Made by a program: the position numbers and the translations under genes. A model generated the notes under the pieces. The model did not search any database, was not told where the DNA came from, and was given only the letters and a program-made list of their open reading frames with translations. From positions 124,001-188,000 of the forward strand of contig NZ_RKHG01000001.1 of assembly GCF_003752415.1 (NCBI RefSeq): a stretch of DNA of 64,000 nt. Direction: 5' to 3'. Every line of letters starts with the position of its first letter. Positions within the stretch are counted from its first letter, which is position 1. Shown piece by piece: positions 8,929 to 21,023 of this stretch. Source of the DNA: Luteococcus japonicus. GTDB taxonomy: Bacteria > Actinomycetota > Actinomycetes > Propionibacteriales > Propionibacteriaceae.

Positions 8929-10025
8929 TGCGCGAGTACTCGCTGGTCCTGCTCACGGCATTCGCGACCACCTATCTCTTGGCGGGACTGTGCCGTCGGC
9001 TTGCCCTGCGGGTGGGCGCCGTCGCCAAGGTGCGCGAGCGTGACGTCCACGCCATCCCCATTCCCTACTTCGGTGGACTGGCGATGCTGGGCGGTGTGGC
9101 CGCGGCCCTCTTGCTCGCGGCGCAGTTGCCCTTCCTGGGGCGCCATGCGGTGGTCTCCCACGACGCGTCGGCGATCCTGGTGGCCGGGGCGGTGATCTGT
9201 GCCGTCGGTGTGCTCGACGACATGTTGGACCTGCCGGCCATGGTCAAGGCCGCGGGGCAGGTGCTCAGCGCCGGGATCGTCGTTCTCAACGGGGTGCGGA
9301 TGTTCTGGATCGCCCTGCCGAACCGGATCATCGTGCTGGACACCGCCAGCTCGATCCTGATCACGGTCATCTTCATCTTCCTGTGTGTGAATGCCATCAA
9401 CTTCGTCGACGGACTGGACGGTCTGGCCAGTGGCGTGGTGGCGATCGGCAGCCTGGCCTTCTTCAGCTACACCTACCTGCTGGCGCACGAGCAGGACCTG
9501 GTGCTGGCGACCACCTCGAGTCTCGTGACGGTGGCCATCGGGGGAGTGTGCCTGGGATTCCTGCCGCACAACTTCTTCCCGGCGCGGATGTTCATGGGGG
9601 ACTCCGGGGCCATGCTGCTGGGGCTGTTGATGGCGGCCTCGACGATCTCATTGACCGGGCAGATCGACTCGGCGGCCCTGTCTGCCAGTGGCGGAGGACT
9701 GTTGCCCAGCTACCTGCCGATCGTCCTGCCGCTGGCCATCATGGCCCTGCCCTTCCTGGACCTGGTCCTGGCCTATACGCGTCGCACGATGGCCGGCACA
9801 TGGTGGTTCGTGGCGGACAAGCAGCACCTGCACCACCGGCTCCTGCAGCGCGGCCACTCCCAGGTGCGCGCCTGCCTGCTGATGTACCTGTGGACTGGGC
9901 TGATCAGTTTCGGTGCGGTCCTGATCGGCACCACGGGCCGGTGGTGGGTGGCGGTGGTCGTGTTGTGTCTGGCAGTGCTTGCGGCCTGGTTGACCTGGTA
10001 CCCGTCGCTTCGTCGCGGGCGGTGA
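8928..10025 (+). CDS. wecA: Undecaprenyl-phosphate N-acetylhexosamine-1-phosphate transferase (WecA/TagO family)
   Basis: Membrane enzyme of the MraY/WecA family that moves a sugar-1-phosphate from a UDP-sugar to undecaprenyl phosphate, starting cell-wall glycopolymer synthesis. The 365-residue protein has about ten to eleven hydrophobic segments. Conserved cytoplasmic motifs are INFVDGLDGLASG (catalytic Asp), MFMGDSGAMLLG (Mg-binding Asp) and HLHHRLLQRGHS. The start overlaps the tsaC stop. WecA in Actinobacteria is commonly found between tsaC and the ATP synthase operon, as here. The exact UDP-sugar cannot be read from sequence. Confidence 0.9.
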   Translation: MREYSLVLLTAFATTYLLAGLCRRLALRVGAVAKVRERDVHAIPIPYFGGLAMLGGVAAALLLAAQLPFLGRHAVVSHDASAILVAGAVICAVGVLDDMLDLPAMVKAAGQVLSAGIVVLNGVRMFWIALPNRIIVLDTASSILITVIFIFLCVNAINFVDGLDGLASGVVAIGSLAFFSYTYLLAHEQDLVLATTSSLVTVAIGGVCLGFLPHNFFPARMFMGDSGAMLLGLLMAASTISLTGQIDSAALSASGGGLLPSYLPIVLPLAIMALPFLDLVLAYTRRTMAGTWWFVADKQHLHHRLLQRGHSQVRACLLMYLWTGLISFGAVLIGTTGRWWVAVVVLCLAVLAAWLTWYPSLRRGR

Positions 10026-10057
10026 AGCCGGATGCGTGCCATGGACCGGAAAGTATT

Positions 10058-10087
10058 TCGACATCAAGAGATCGATTGTGCTAGGTT
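10058..10087 (+). promoter_or_regulatory. Candidate ATP synthase operon promoter
   Basis: TCGACA (10058-10063) and TAGGTT (10082-10087) separated by 18 nt, in the 121-bp gap between wecA and the first gene of the atp operon. Good sigma-A-like match and the only clear one in the gap. Confidence 0.5.
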
Positions 10088-10146
10088 TCACAAGCACCCC
10101 GAGAAGGATCTCGGGCGAGGTTCCGGAAGACGGGAAACAGCAGCGG

Positions 10147-10629
10147 ATGAGCGCCATGTCAGTGCCTGATCAGCGGGTTGCGCTGTGGCACATGCCGCAC
10201 CTGGCTGCCTCCTTCCGCATGATGGGCGGAGCCTTGTTGGCTTCCCTGGTCGCACTGCTCCCGGTGGGTACCTTCGGCTGGTTCAATGCCGGGCCGAATG
10301 GTCTCGTGTCGGGACTTCTTGGTGCAGTCACCGTGATCGCCTTCCTGGGTGGGGGAACGCCCATCCAGTTGGCGGCAATGGGGCAGGGCTCCCACCAGGC
10401 CGTCGGTCTGGTCCTGGTCGGCTATGTCTCACGGGTGGCGATGCTGGGTCTGGTGCTCGGCGCCCTGGGCCCTGGCAGAAGCCATTGGAATCCGGACGTG
10501 AACTCGGCCGTGGTAGGCATTGTCCTCACCTCGTTGGCCTGGATTGCGGGTCTGGTCATCACCCATTCGCGTACTCGTATCCCGGTCTTCGACACCGAAT
10601 ACCGGGCACCGGCACGGGACGGTGATTGA
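10147..10629 (+). CDS. ATP synthase operon membrane protein (AtpI-like)
   Basis: A 160-residue membrane protein with about four hydrophobic segments (for example LLASLVALLPVGTFGW, LLGAVTVIAFLGGG, VAMLGLVLGALG and AVVGIVLTSLAWIAGLV). Genes of this kind stand first in many atp operons and are thought to help assemble the c-ring or membrane sector. The identification rests on size, topology and position rather than sequence motifs. Start is uncertain: ATG 10147 or ATG 10156; an upstream in-frame GTG at 10036 would add a non-membrane extension and overlap the promoter. Confidence 0.65.
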   Translation: MSAMSVPDQRVALWHMPHLAASFRMMGGALLASLVALLPVGTFGWFNAGPNGLVSGLLGAVTVIAFLGGGTPIQLAAMGQGSHQAVGLVLVGYVSRVAMLGLVLGALGPGRSHWNPDVNSAVVGIVLTSLAWIAGLVITHSRTRIPVFDTEYRAPARDGD

Positions 10630-10630
10630 G

Positions 10631-10936
10631 ATGGTAACCGCTGCCCAGACTGATATAGTCCAGCACGAGATGGACGAGCAGCCGCAGCCCCGAGAATCAC
10701 ACCATCGAGCCCCGAAGAAGGGACCGAATGGGGACGAGGGCATGGTTGCGCTCAGCTACGTGCTGTCCGGAATGATCTTCTACGGCGGCCTCGGGTGGCT
10801 CGGTGCCCGTTACCTCCACCACGGCTGGATGCTGCCCGCCGGACTGCTGGTTGGTCTGGGCGCGAGCATGTACCTCATCATCAAGCGCTACGGAAAGTCG
10901 GACGTGAACATGAACTCCCGGGGAGTTGACCAGTGA
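10631..10936 (+). CDS. AtpZ/AtpI-family small membrane protein
   Basis: About 101 residues: a charged N-terminal half followed by two membrane helices with the family pattern IFYGGLGWLGARYLHHG and LLVGLGASMYLIIKRYG. AtpZ proteins pair with AtpI in front of F-ATPase genes and have been linked to Mg or Ca uptake and c-ring assembly. Start alternatives are ATG 10631 and ATG 10670; the second would follow a TATAGT hexamer closely. The stop overlaps the atpB start (TGATG). Confidence 0.75.
   Translation: MVTAAQTDIVQHEMDEQPQPRESHHRAPKKGPNGDEGMVALSYVLSGMIFYGGLGWLGARYLHHGWMLPAGLLVGLGASMYLIIKRYGKSDVNMNSRGVDQ
10651..10659 (+). promoter_or_regulatory. Possible internal promoter (-10) in the atp operon
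   Basis: TGATATAGT is an extended -10 (TG-n-TATAGT). It ends 10 nt before the in-frame ATG at 10670, so a transcript from it would have almost no leader. No good -35 is visible. Confidence 0.3.
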
Positions 10937-11748
10937 TGCTGCACCTGATGACCACACTCCCGCTCAAGCTGGTTCCCATGGAGGGCGACGGAGGCTACAA
11001 GGCGCCCGGCGTCGAGGACTTCCAGTTCCACGGCAACTGGGGCCATGAATGGCTCACGAAGCCGACGCTGCAGGCCATCCTCGCCGCCCTCGTGGTGATC
11101 GGATTCTGGCTGTGGGCCTCGCACGGACTCAAGGTGCGTCCCACCAAGAAGCAGGTGGTGATGGAGCGGATCTACGAGTTCGTCCGCAATGGCATTGCCC
11201 GCGACACGCTGGGTCATGACTACCGCAAGTTCCTGCCCTACCTGCTGGCACTGTTCAGCTTCATCCTGATCAACAACTGGTACGGCCAGATGTTCTTCAC
11301 GATGTTCCCGACCTTCTCAAACATCGGCTACGCCTACGGCCTCGCGCTGGTCACGTGGCTTGTCTACGTGGGTGCTGGCATCGCCAAGCACGGCCTGGGT
11401 GGCTACCTGAAGCACTCGCTGATGCCCGAGGGCGTCCCGTGGTGGATCATGCCGCTGATCATCCCGCTGGAATTCCTGTCGAACTTCATCACCCGCCCGC
11501 TGACCCTGTCGATGCGACTGTTCGCCAACATGTTCGCCGGTCACCTGGTCATCATGCTCTTCGTGGTGGGAGGCGCCTTCCTGGCCACCTACCCGGACAA
11601 CCTGTTCTTCAATGTCTCCGGCGCGCTGTCCCTGGTCTTCAGCTTCGCGCTGTTCGCCCTGGAGCTCTTCGTCGGCGCCCTGCAGGCCTACGTGTTCACT
11701 GTGCTGACAGCACAGTATGTGTCGTCCTCCATCGCGGACGAACACTGA
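10936..11748 (+). CDS. atpB: F-type ATP synthase subunit a
   Basis: Membrane stator subunit that forms the two proton half-channels next to the c-ring. The 270-residue protein has five to six hydrophobic helices. The segment LTLSMRLFANMFAGHLVIML carries the essential Arg that faces the c-subunit carboxylate. Start is the ATG at 10936, overlapping the previous stop; a GTG at 10933 is directly adjacent. A late helix pair (LVFSFALFALELFVGALQAY) matches the conserved C-terminus. Confidence 0.96.
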   Translation: MLHLMTTLPLKLVPMEGDGGYKAPGVEDFQFHGNWGHEWLTKPTLQAILAALVVIGFWLWASHGLKVRPTKKQVVMERIYEFVRNGIARDTLGHDYRKFLPYLLALFSFILINNWYGQMFFTMFPTFSNIGYAYGLALVTWLVYVGAGIAKHGLGGYLKHSLMPEGVPWWIMPLIIPLEFLSNFITRPLTLSMRLFANMFAGHLVIMLFVVGGAFLATYPDNLFFNVSGALSLVFSFALFALELFVGALQAYVFTVLTAQYVSSSIADEH

Positions 11749-11793
11749 CCCCCTAGCTTTCTTCGCCCGAAGAAAAACCCGAAAGGAACCACA

Positions 11794-12018
11794 ATGCTGT
11801 CCCTCATGGAAATCAGTGGCTCGATCAACGTCATCGGCTACGCCCTCGCCACCCTCGGCCCGGCTCTTGGTGTTGCCTGGATCTTCGCCTCCGTGATCAA
11901 CGGCACGGCTCGTCAGCCCGAGGCCCGTAGCGCCATGTTCAGCACCGCCATGATCGGCTTCGCCGTGGTCGAGGCCCTCGCGCTGTTCGGCTTCGCCCTC
12001 GCCTTCGCCGTCAAGTAA
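11794..12018 (+). CDS. atpE: F-type ATP synthase subunit c
   Basis: Forms the rotating ring in the membrane. The 74-residue hairpin has helix 1 (about 11-35), the polar loop ARQPEA at 39-44, and helix 2 with the ion-carrying Glu at position 60 (FAVVEALALFGF). There is no Na-type ligand signature (Gln in helix 1 with a Glu-Ser/Thr pair in helix 2), so proton coupling is expected. A strong GAAAGGAACC ribosome site precedes the ATG. The TAA overlaps the atpF start (TAATG). Confidence 0.96.
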   Translation: MLSLMEISGSINVIGYALATLGPALGVAWIFASVINGTARQPEARSAMFSTAMIGFAVVEALALFGFALAFAVK

Positions 12019-12590
12019 TGAGTCCTCTGATGGTGCCCATCATGTGGGTGCCGCTGGAGTCTGCCCTGGGCCCGCTGTGGCCGCATCACCCGTCCGAGGC
12101 GATCGTCGGCGTCGTGCTGATCCTGATCATCACGGCGGTCTTCGCCAAGAAGGTGGTTCCCGCCTTCGAGACGATGTATGCGGAGCGCAGCGAGGCGATC
12201 CAGGGCGGTCTGGAGCGCGCCGAGCGTGCCCAGGCCGAGGCGGAGGCTGCTCGCCAGCAGTACGACGCCCAGCTCGCCGCGGCACGTGACGAGGCGGCAG
12301 GCATCCGTGAGGAGGCCAAGAACCAGGGTGCGCAGATCCTCGCGGAGATGCGTGACCAGGCCACGGCCGAGTCCAATCGGATCGTCGAGACCGCCCAGAC
12401 CAAGATCGCCGCTGAGCGCCAGCAGGCGATGCAGAGCCTTATCAGCGAGGTCGGTGGCCTTGCCACTGCGCTGGCCGGACGCATCGTCGGCGAGTCGCTC
12501 ACCGACGACCAGCGCGCCCGCGCAACTGTCGACCGCTTCCTGGCCGATCTCGAGAGCCAGCCCGTCCGTTCCGGGGGGCAGCAGGCATGA
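12018..12590 (+). CDS. atpF: F-type ATP synthase subunit b
   Basis: Peripheral stalk subunit linking the membrane part to the F1 head. The 190-residue protein has a single N-terminal membrane helix (AIVGVVLILIITAVFAKKVV, about 31-50) and a long charged, Ala-rich coiled coil. It overlaps atpE at its start and atpH at its end by single codons. It is a normal separate b subunit, not the b-delta fusion seen in mycobacteria. Confidence 0.95.
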   Translation: MSPLMVPIMWVPLESALGPLWPHHPSEAIVGVVLILIITAVFAKKVVPAFETMYAERSEAIQGGLERAERAQAEAEAARQQYDAQLAAARDEAAGIREEAKNQGAQILAEMRDQATAESNRIVETAQTKIAAERQQAMQSLISEVGGLATALAGRIVGESLTDDQRARATVDRFLADLESQPVRSGGQQA

Positions 12591-13387
12591 CCTTGACTGC
12601 AACCGAACAGGCCCGGCGCACGGATCTGGACAAGGCTCTTGGTGATCAGTCCTTCGACGGCGTCACGCCGGGGGAGTTGTTCGCAGTCGTCGACGTGCTC
12701 GACTCCCAGTCGGCACTGAAGCGGGCCCTGACCGACCCGGCCACCCCGGCCGAGGCGCGCGCGCAGATGGCCGAGCGGTTGCTCGAGGGCAAGGTGGGCG
12801 GCCAGACGATCTGGATCGTCAAGCAGGCCGTCGCGCAGCGCTGGAAGTCCGGGCGCGGCCTGGCTGACGCACTCGAGCGTCAGGCCGTGCGCGGCCAGCT
12901 GCGCCAGGCCCAGGATGCGGGCTGTCTCGACGAGGTCACCGAACAGCTGTTCGGCTTCCTCAAGACCGTCACCTCGACGCCGGAACTGCGGGAGGCCCTG
13001 GCTGACCGCAGCAAGCCGCTGACCGCGCGTCAGCAGCTGGTGCACCGGCTCCTCGAGGGCAAGGCCCACGGCTGGACCGAGGCCTTGGCCGCGCGAGCCG
13101 CGGCCGGTCGCGAACGCACCTTCGAGCTGACCCTCGAGAAGGTCCTCGAGGAGGCCGCCGAGGTCCGCAACCGCAATGTCGCCCACGTGACGGTCGCCCG
13201 TCCCATGGACGACGACCAGGTCAACCGTCTGCGTTCTGCACTGGCGCGGATCCATGGCCGGGAGGTTGACCTCCAGCTCACGATCGACCCGTCGGTGATC
13301 GGAGGTGTCCGCGTCGAACTCGGCAACGACATCATCGAGGGCACGATGGCTGATCGTCTCGACCAGGTGCAGCGCCAGCTGTCCTGA
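12587..13387 (+). CDS. atpH: F-type ATP synthase subunit delta
   Basis: Connects the peripheral stalk to the top of F1. At 266 residues it is longer than the about 180 of E. coli delta but normal for Actinobacteria, where an extra N-terminal region is present. The conserved C-terminal part reads [19 protein letters not shown] ... [20 protein letters not shown]. It starts four bases inside atpF (ATGA overlap). Confidence 0.94.
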   Translation: MTLTATEQARRTDLDKALGDQSFDGVTPGELFAVVDVLDSQSALKRALTDPATPAEARAQMAERLLEGKVGGQTIWIVKQAVAQRWKSGRGLADALERQAVRGQLRQAQDAGCLDEVTEQLFGFLKTVTSTPELREALADRSKPLTARQQLVHRLLEGKAHGWTEALAARAAAGRERTFELTLEKVLEEAAEVRNRNVAHVTVARPMDDDQVNRLRSALARIHGREVDLQLTIDPSVIGGVRVELGNDIIEGTMADRLDQVQRQLS

Positions 13388-13458
13388 CGGACGGCTCGGG
13401 ACCAACCCACAATCCAGCGCTCCCTCGCGGGTGCGCACATCGAAAGAGTAGGGACGCA

Positions 13459-15087
<1,629 letters not shown>

Positions 15088-15091
15088 ACGC

Positions 15092-17507
<2,416 letters not shown>

Positions 17508-17509
17508 GC

Positions 17510-17923
17510 ATGGCAGATCCCATGAACGTGGAGGTCGTCGCCGCGGACCGCAAGGTCTGGGAGGGCACCGCCACCAATGTGATCGTGCGCACCACGGAGG
17601 GCGACATCGGCATCCTCCCGGGTCACGAGCCGATGCTCGCGGCCCTGGTGCCCTGTGCCGCGGAGATCGTCACCGGCGAAGGCCGTCGGAAGATCGTCGC
17701 CCTGGAAGGCGGCTTCCTCTCGGTGGCGCAGAACAAGGTGAGTCTGGTCTCCCAGAAGGCCTCACTGTCCGACGAGATATCCACCGAAGAGGCCCAGGCC
17801 GAGGTGGATCGTCTGACGGAGGTCCTCGATGACGGTGACGCCACGGACGAGGAGCTCCACCGTCTCCACCTCGCCCAGGCGCAGCTGAAGGCTGCCGCCA
17901 AGATGAAGGGCAAGCAGGGCTGA
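17510..17923 (+). CDS. atpC: F-type ATP synthase subunit epsilon
   Basis: Rotor subunit that regulates ATP hydrolysis. The 137-residue product has the N-terminal beta sandwich (NVEVVAADRKVWEG ... GDIGILPGHEPMLAAL) and a short helical C-terminus (about 90-137). The ATG at 17510 fits the family N-terminus better than the upstream in-frame codon at 17480, which lies inside atpD. A hairpin 16 nt after the stop closes the operon. Confidence 0.95.
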   Translation: MADPMNVEVVAADRKVWEGTATNVIVRTTEGDIGILPGHEPMLAALVPCAAEIVTGEGRRKIVALEGGFLSVAQNKVSLVSQKASLSDEISTEEAQAEVDRLTEVLDDGDATDEELHRLHLAQAQLKAAAKMKGKQG

Positions 17924-17939
17924 TCTCACCGGATCATCC

Positions 17940-17974
17940 ACGAGGGGCTCGACCATGAAGGTCGGGCCCCTCGT
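17940..17974 (+). terminator. Hairpin terminator after atpC
   Basis: ACGAGGGGC with GCCCCTCGT plus an inner CGACC/GGTCG, one mismatch, 5-nt loop; only two Ts follow. Placed directly after the last atp gene. Confidence 0.75.
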
Positions 17975-18035
17975 TGCGTCCTGACCGCGCGGGTGGAATT
18001 CGGCACCTGATGCTGCCGACCCCGGGATGATCAGG

Positions 18036-18041
18036 TATTTT
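18036..18041 (+). promoter_or_regulatory. -10 element of DUF2550 gene, leaderless type
   Basis: TATTTT ends exactly 6 nt before the ATG at 18048, so transcription should begin at or next to the start codon. CTGCCG at 18013-18018 is a weak -35 at 17-nt spacing. Confidence 0.5.
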
Positions 18042-18047
18042 GGCTCC

Positions 18048-18503
18048 ATGGGGTGGACCGAGACGTTCGAGCTGACAGGCCTGGTTCTGATGCTGGCCGT
18101 GCTCGCCCCCTTGGCCGGCCTGTATGCGCGGCGCCGGTGGTTGTCCAGCCGCGGCGGGGTCTTCGACTGCGCACTGCGGATGCGCAACGGTTCCTGGGCA
18201 ACAGGAGTGGCCCGCTATGCAGCCGAAGAGCTGCAGTGGTTCCGGATCTTCTCCTTCAGCGCCCGGCCCAAGTTGGTGCTGCGCCGGGAGCACACCATGT
18301 CCATCGGCCGTCGCAGCCCGGAGGACGCCGAAGCGGTCGTGCTGTTCAGCGACGACCAGATCATCCGCCTGCGCAACCGGGACACCACCGACGAGACGGT
18401 ATGGGAGCTGGCCATGAACCCGCAGTCGGTCACGGGGCTGATGAGCTGGCTCGAGGCCGCGCCTCCGGGCGGGGATCGCTACAGCGGCCTCGAGCGGGAC
18501 TGA
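18048..18503 (+). CDS. DUF2550 membrane-anchored protein
   Basis: A 151-residue protein with one N-terminal membrane helix (FELTGLVLMLAVLAPLAGLY) and a soluble domain of about 110 residues with GVFDCALRMRNGSWATGVARY and FSARPKLVLRRE, which I recognise as the actinobacterial DUF2550 family. It is commonly placed directly after atpC. Function is unknown. I chose ATG 18048 over the in-frame ATG 18027 because of the -10 element ending 6 nt before it. It ends one base from the stop of the convergent cobO. Confidence 0.85.
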   Translation: MGWTETFELTGLVLMLAVLAPLAGLYARRRWLSSRGGVFDCALRMRNGSWATGVARYAAEELQWFRIFSFSARPKLVLRREHTMSIGRRSPEDAEAVVLFSDDQIIRLRNRDTTDETVWELAMNPQSVTGLMSWLEAAPPGGDRYSGLERD

Positions 18504-18504
18504 C

Positions 18505-19137
18505 TCAGCCCTCTCCGTGGGCGGTGTGCGCCGGATTGCGTTCGCCTCCGGGCACCCACAACACCTCTTGGTCGCCATTGGCGGCGCGGCTCATGATGAA
18601 CAAGAGGTCCGAGAGCCGGTTCAGGTACTTGATCGCCAAGGGATTGATGCCCCCCGGGATGTCATCCTCCAATGAACCCACCTCCATGCCGTACTGATCG
18701 GCTGCCTCCCATGCCGTGCGCTCGGCGCGGCGCACGATGGTGCGCGCAACGTGCAGCTGTGCGGCGGCCATCGTTCCCCCGGGCAGGATGAAGGAGCGCA
18801 GGTTCGGCAGCGGCTCGCCGAACTCGTCACACCACGCCTCCAGCCGATCGATCGATGACTGGATGATTCGCAGCGGTTCCCACTGGGGATCCTTGACCAG
18901 TGGGTTGGACAGGTCCGCGCCGACGTCGAAGAGCTCGTTCTGCACGACGGCCAGCGCCGCGGCGATCGCTGTGGGGAGCCCGGGGGTGGCCAGGGCCACC
19001 CCAATCGCGGAGTTGGCCTCGTCGACATGGCCATAGGCCTGCACGCGCAGGTCCGTCTTGCGGGCCACGGAATTGTCGCTCAGCCGGGTCTCGCCAGCGT
19101 CGCCGGTACGGGTGTATATGCGCGTCAGGTTCACCAT
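18505..19137 (-). CDS. cobO: Cob(I)alamin adenosyltransferase, PduO type
   Basis: Transfers the adenosyl group of ATP to cob(I)alamin to make coenzyme B12, needed by methylmalonyl-CoA mutase in propionate metabolism. The 210-residue protein has the N-terminal ATP loop TRTGDAGETRLSD, the RRAERTAWEA segment near residue 137 and YLNRLSDLLF near the end, all features of the PduO (not the CobA) family; the symbol follows common annotation and pduO would be equally valid. Together with the epimerase gene at 25.6 kb it points to a B12-dependent propionate pathway. The ATG at 19137 follows a -10 element by 6 nt. Confidence 0.93.
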   Translation of the reverse strand: MVNLTRIYTRTGDAGETRLSDNSVARKTDLRVQAYGHVDEANSAIGVALATPGLPTAIAAALAVVQNELFDVGADLSNPLVKDPQWEPLRIIQSSIDRLEAWCDEFGEPLPNLRSFILPGGTMAAAQLHVARTIVRRAERTAWEAADQYGMEVGSLEDDIPGGINPLAIKYLNRLSDLLFIMSRAANGDQEVLWVPGGERNPAHTAHGEG

Positions 19138-19143
19138 GGGACC

Positions 19144-19149
19144 ACCCTA
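19144..19149 (-). promoter_or_regulatory. -10 element of cobO, leaderless type
   Basis: On the minus strand TAGGGT ends 6 nt before the cobO ATG. No Shine-Dalgarno sequence is present. The facing cyclophilin gene has a similar element 46 bp away. Confidence 0.5.
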
Positions 19150-19194
19150 GCCCGGTGCGGTGTGTCAGGGCCTCGGTGTGGGGCCGGATCTGGC

Positions 19195-19200
19195 TAGGCT
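19195..19200 (+). promoter_or_regulatory. -10 element of cyclophilin gene, leaderless type
   Basis: TAGGCT ends 6 nt before the ATG at 19207. The surrounding 16 bases TGGCTAGGCTGACCGC are identical to those before glgE at 37350-37365 (minus strand). Confidence 0.55.
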
Positions 19201-19206
19201 GACCGC

Positions 19207-19905
19207 ATGTCACGTCTGCCTGTCTTCTCGACCGCCCTGTTGGCCGCCAGCCTGGCCCTCGTGGGGTGTGCCCAAGGGGAGAAGACTGCTGATTCGGCGG
19301 GAGGCGGCCAAGCCGGCACGTGCAGCTATCCGAGCGCTGGGCGGCCGGCCAAACCGGTGGATCCGCCATCCGGCGGGAGCGTGGCCAGCGCCGGGAAGAC
19401 CGCCATCACCCTCACCCTGGATGGCGCACCGGTGGTCCTGACCCTTGACCGAGGACAGGCTGCGTGCGCCGTGAACTCCTTCGAGTCGCTGGCCAAGCAG
19501 GGGTGGTACACCAAGACCCAGTGCCATCGACTGACCGACCAGCGCATCTTCGTGCTCCAGTGCGGCGATCCGACGGGGACGGGCAGCGGTGGCCCGGGCT
19601 ACACCTTCGCCGACGAGCTGGGGGGAGCGGCGACCTTCGCGAAGACCGGTCAGCAGTACCAGGGGCGGGACATGGTCACCTACCCCAAGGGGACGGTCGC
19701 GATGGCCAATTCCGGACCGAACACGAATGGCTCGCAGATCTTCCTGGTCTGGCAGGACAGCCCGCTTCTGCCGGACTACACCGTGCTCGGCACGATGGAC
19801 GAGGCCTCGGTGGAGAATGTGGCCAAGGTCGCGGCCGAGGGTGTGGCAGCCGACGGCACCAAGCCGAATGCCCCGGGCCTGATCAGCGACGTCACGATGG
19901 GTTGA
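19207..19905 (+). CDS. Cyclophilin-type peptidyl-prolyl isomerase, lipoprotein
   Basis: Catalyses proline cis-trans isomerisation, here outside the membrane. The 232-residue protein begins with a lipoprotein signal MSRLPVFSTALLAASLALVGC, with lipobox LVGC and the lipidated Cys at position 21. The cyclophilin domain covers about residues 60-232: CHRLTDQRIFVLQCGDPTGTG, then KGTVAMANSGPNTNGSQIFL. Two Cys in the core (NCH/LQC region) are usual for secreted actinobacterial members and may form a disulfide. It is a single gene with its own promoter. Confidence 0.93.
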   Translation: MSRLPVFSTALLAASLALVGCAQGEKTADSAGGGQAGTCSYPSAGRPAKPVDPPSGGSVASAGKTAITLTLDGAPVVLTLDRGQAACAVNSFESLAKQGWYTKTQCHRLTDQRIFVLQCGDPTGTGSGGPGYTFADELGGAATFAKTGQQYQGRDMVTYPKGTVAMANSGPNTNGSQIFLVWQDSPLLPDYTVLGTMDEASVENVAKVAAEGVAADGTKPNAPGLISDVTMG

Positions 19906-19907
19906 GT

Positions 19908-19922
19908 CCTCGACAGGCTCGG
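19908..19922 (+). repeat. Intergenic 15-nt repeat, copy 2
   Basis: CCTCGACAGGCTCGG, identical to the copies at 6187 (inverted) and 46161. It lies 2 bp after the cyclophilin stop, between two convergent genes, followed by a G-rich stretch with two further GGGGAACGGGG-like segments. Confidence 0.85.
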
Positions 19923-19953
19923 GGAACGGGGAGACGAGCTCGGGGGACGGGGA

Positions 19954-20739
19954 TCAGATCGTCAGGAAGTGCCGCAGGACGGTGATGAAGGGCCCCGGCT
20001 GTTCGGAATGCACCCAGTGGCCGGCTCCCTTGACGGTGACCTGCACGTACTTCGGGAAGAGGGCACGCATCGTCGGTGCCGCGTCCTCGCGGACATAGGG
20101 CGATGTCTCCCCGGCGACCCACAGCACAGGCCCGTCGTAGATCGCGTCGGTGACCGGCCAGTCGGCGATGCCGCCGTCGAGTTCTCGTCGCAGCACGTCG
20201 AGGTTCATCTGCCAGCGCCAGTGGCGGTGCCCGTCCGGGCCCATCTCGTGGCGCAGGTTCTGCATCAGGAAGCCGCGGACCGTGTCACTGGGGATCCCGT
20301 CGCGCAGCAGCTCGTCGGCCTCGAAGCGGCTGGACAGGGCCGCGAGGTCCAGCCCGCACATCGCGTCGAAGAAGGGGCCGAAATTGCTCCCCAGTCCGAC
20401 GGCGGGGGAGATGTCCACCACCATCAGGCGCTCCACCAGCTCGGGAAAGTCCAGAGCTGTGCGCATGGCCACCTTGCCGCCCATCGAGTGGCCCACCAGG
20501 CAGACCGGAGCGTCGAGTTCCCTCAGCAGCTCGGCGACGCTCGCGGCCAGCGCGGGGTACGTGTGGTCCTCGGTCCAGGGGGAGCGGCCGTGGTTGGGCA
20601 GGTCGACCAGGGTGCTGGTGGCCAGGTCGGAGATGGCCTTGGCGACGGCGGTGAAGTTCTTGCCCTGACCGAACAGGCCGTGCAGGAAGACGACGCGTGC
20701 AGGGCCGTCTCCGATCGTGGTGGTGTGCAAAGTGCTCAT
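19954..20739 (-). CDS. Alpha/beta hydrolase (esterase-like)
   Basis: A 261-residue hydrolase fold protein. HGLFGQGKN provides the oxyanion region near residue 20, GHSMGGKVA near residue 93 contains the nucleophile Ser, a conserved Asp follows in the cap region, and GAGHWVHSEQP near the end has the catalytic His. The pattern of HGxxGxxxNW-like start, DLPNHGRS and GHSMGGK resembles the YbfF/ABHD11 esterases. Substrate is unknown. The ATG overlaps the stop of the upstream 92-residue gene (TGATG), so the two are translated together. Confidence 0.85.
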   Translation of the reverse strand: MSTLHTTTIGDGPARVVFLHGLFGQGKNFTAVAKAISDLATSTLVDLPNHGRSPWTEDHTYPALAASVAELLRELDAPVCLVGHSMGGKVAMRTALDFPELVERLMVVDISPAVGLGSNFGPFFDAMCGLDLAALSSRFEADELLRDGIPSDTVRGFLMQNLRHEMGPDGHRHWRWQMNLDVLRRELDGGIADWPVTDAIYDGPVLWVAGETSPYVREDAAPTMRALFPKYVQVTVKGAGHWVHSEQPGPFITVLRHFLTI

Positions 20740-21017
20740 CAGTGCTTCCTGTTCCAACAGCCGGAGTGCCAGTGACGGCGTTCGTCGATGGGGGAGGCGG
20801 ACTGGTTCCAGCCCGTCGGGCTCGACGGCCACGCCACCACGTGGGGGACGCCGATCCCGATCGTCTGCAGGCAGCCGGGGCAGACGTAGGTCTTGGTGGC
20901 CCGCGAACCTGGGATGCTGCGCACCACCCATCGACCGTCGGCCTTGTGCGCGCTGGTGGCGTGCCCGCCGTTCAAGGGGCGCGCCGGACGCAGATGCTTG
21001 CTTGGTCTCTTGGCCAC
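20739..21017 (-). CDS. Small actinobacterial zinc-ribbon-like protein
   Basis: A 92-residue basic protein conserved in Actinobacteria and often mislabelled ATP/GTP-binding. It has a CPGC pair in KTYVCPGCLQTIGIG followed by PHVVAWP and a C-terminal RRHWHSGCW, so one CxxC plus His and Cys could bind a metal ion. Function is unknown. I chose GTG 21017 rather than GTG 21023 because a TAGGCT element ends 6 nt before the former. The stop overlaps the start of the hydrolase gene, a pairing that suggests a shared role. Confidence 0.75.
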   Translation of the reverse strand: MAKRPSKHLRPARPLNGGHATSAHKADGRWVVRSIPGSRATKTYVCPGCLQTIGIGVPHVVAWPSSPTGWNQSASPIDERRHWHSGCWNRKH

Positions 21018-21023
21018 CCACAC

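Noticed and set aside
10036-10146. Longer N-terminus of the AtpI-like protein from GTG 10036
   Set aside because: It would start ahead of the best operon promoter and add a stretch without membrane or family character.
18027-18047. Upstream ATG 18027 as start of the DUF2550 gene
   Set aside because: The TATTTT element lies between it and ATG 18048, so a transcript from that promoter would not contain it.
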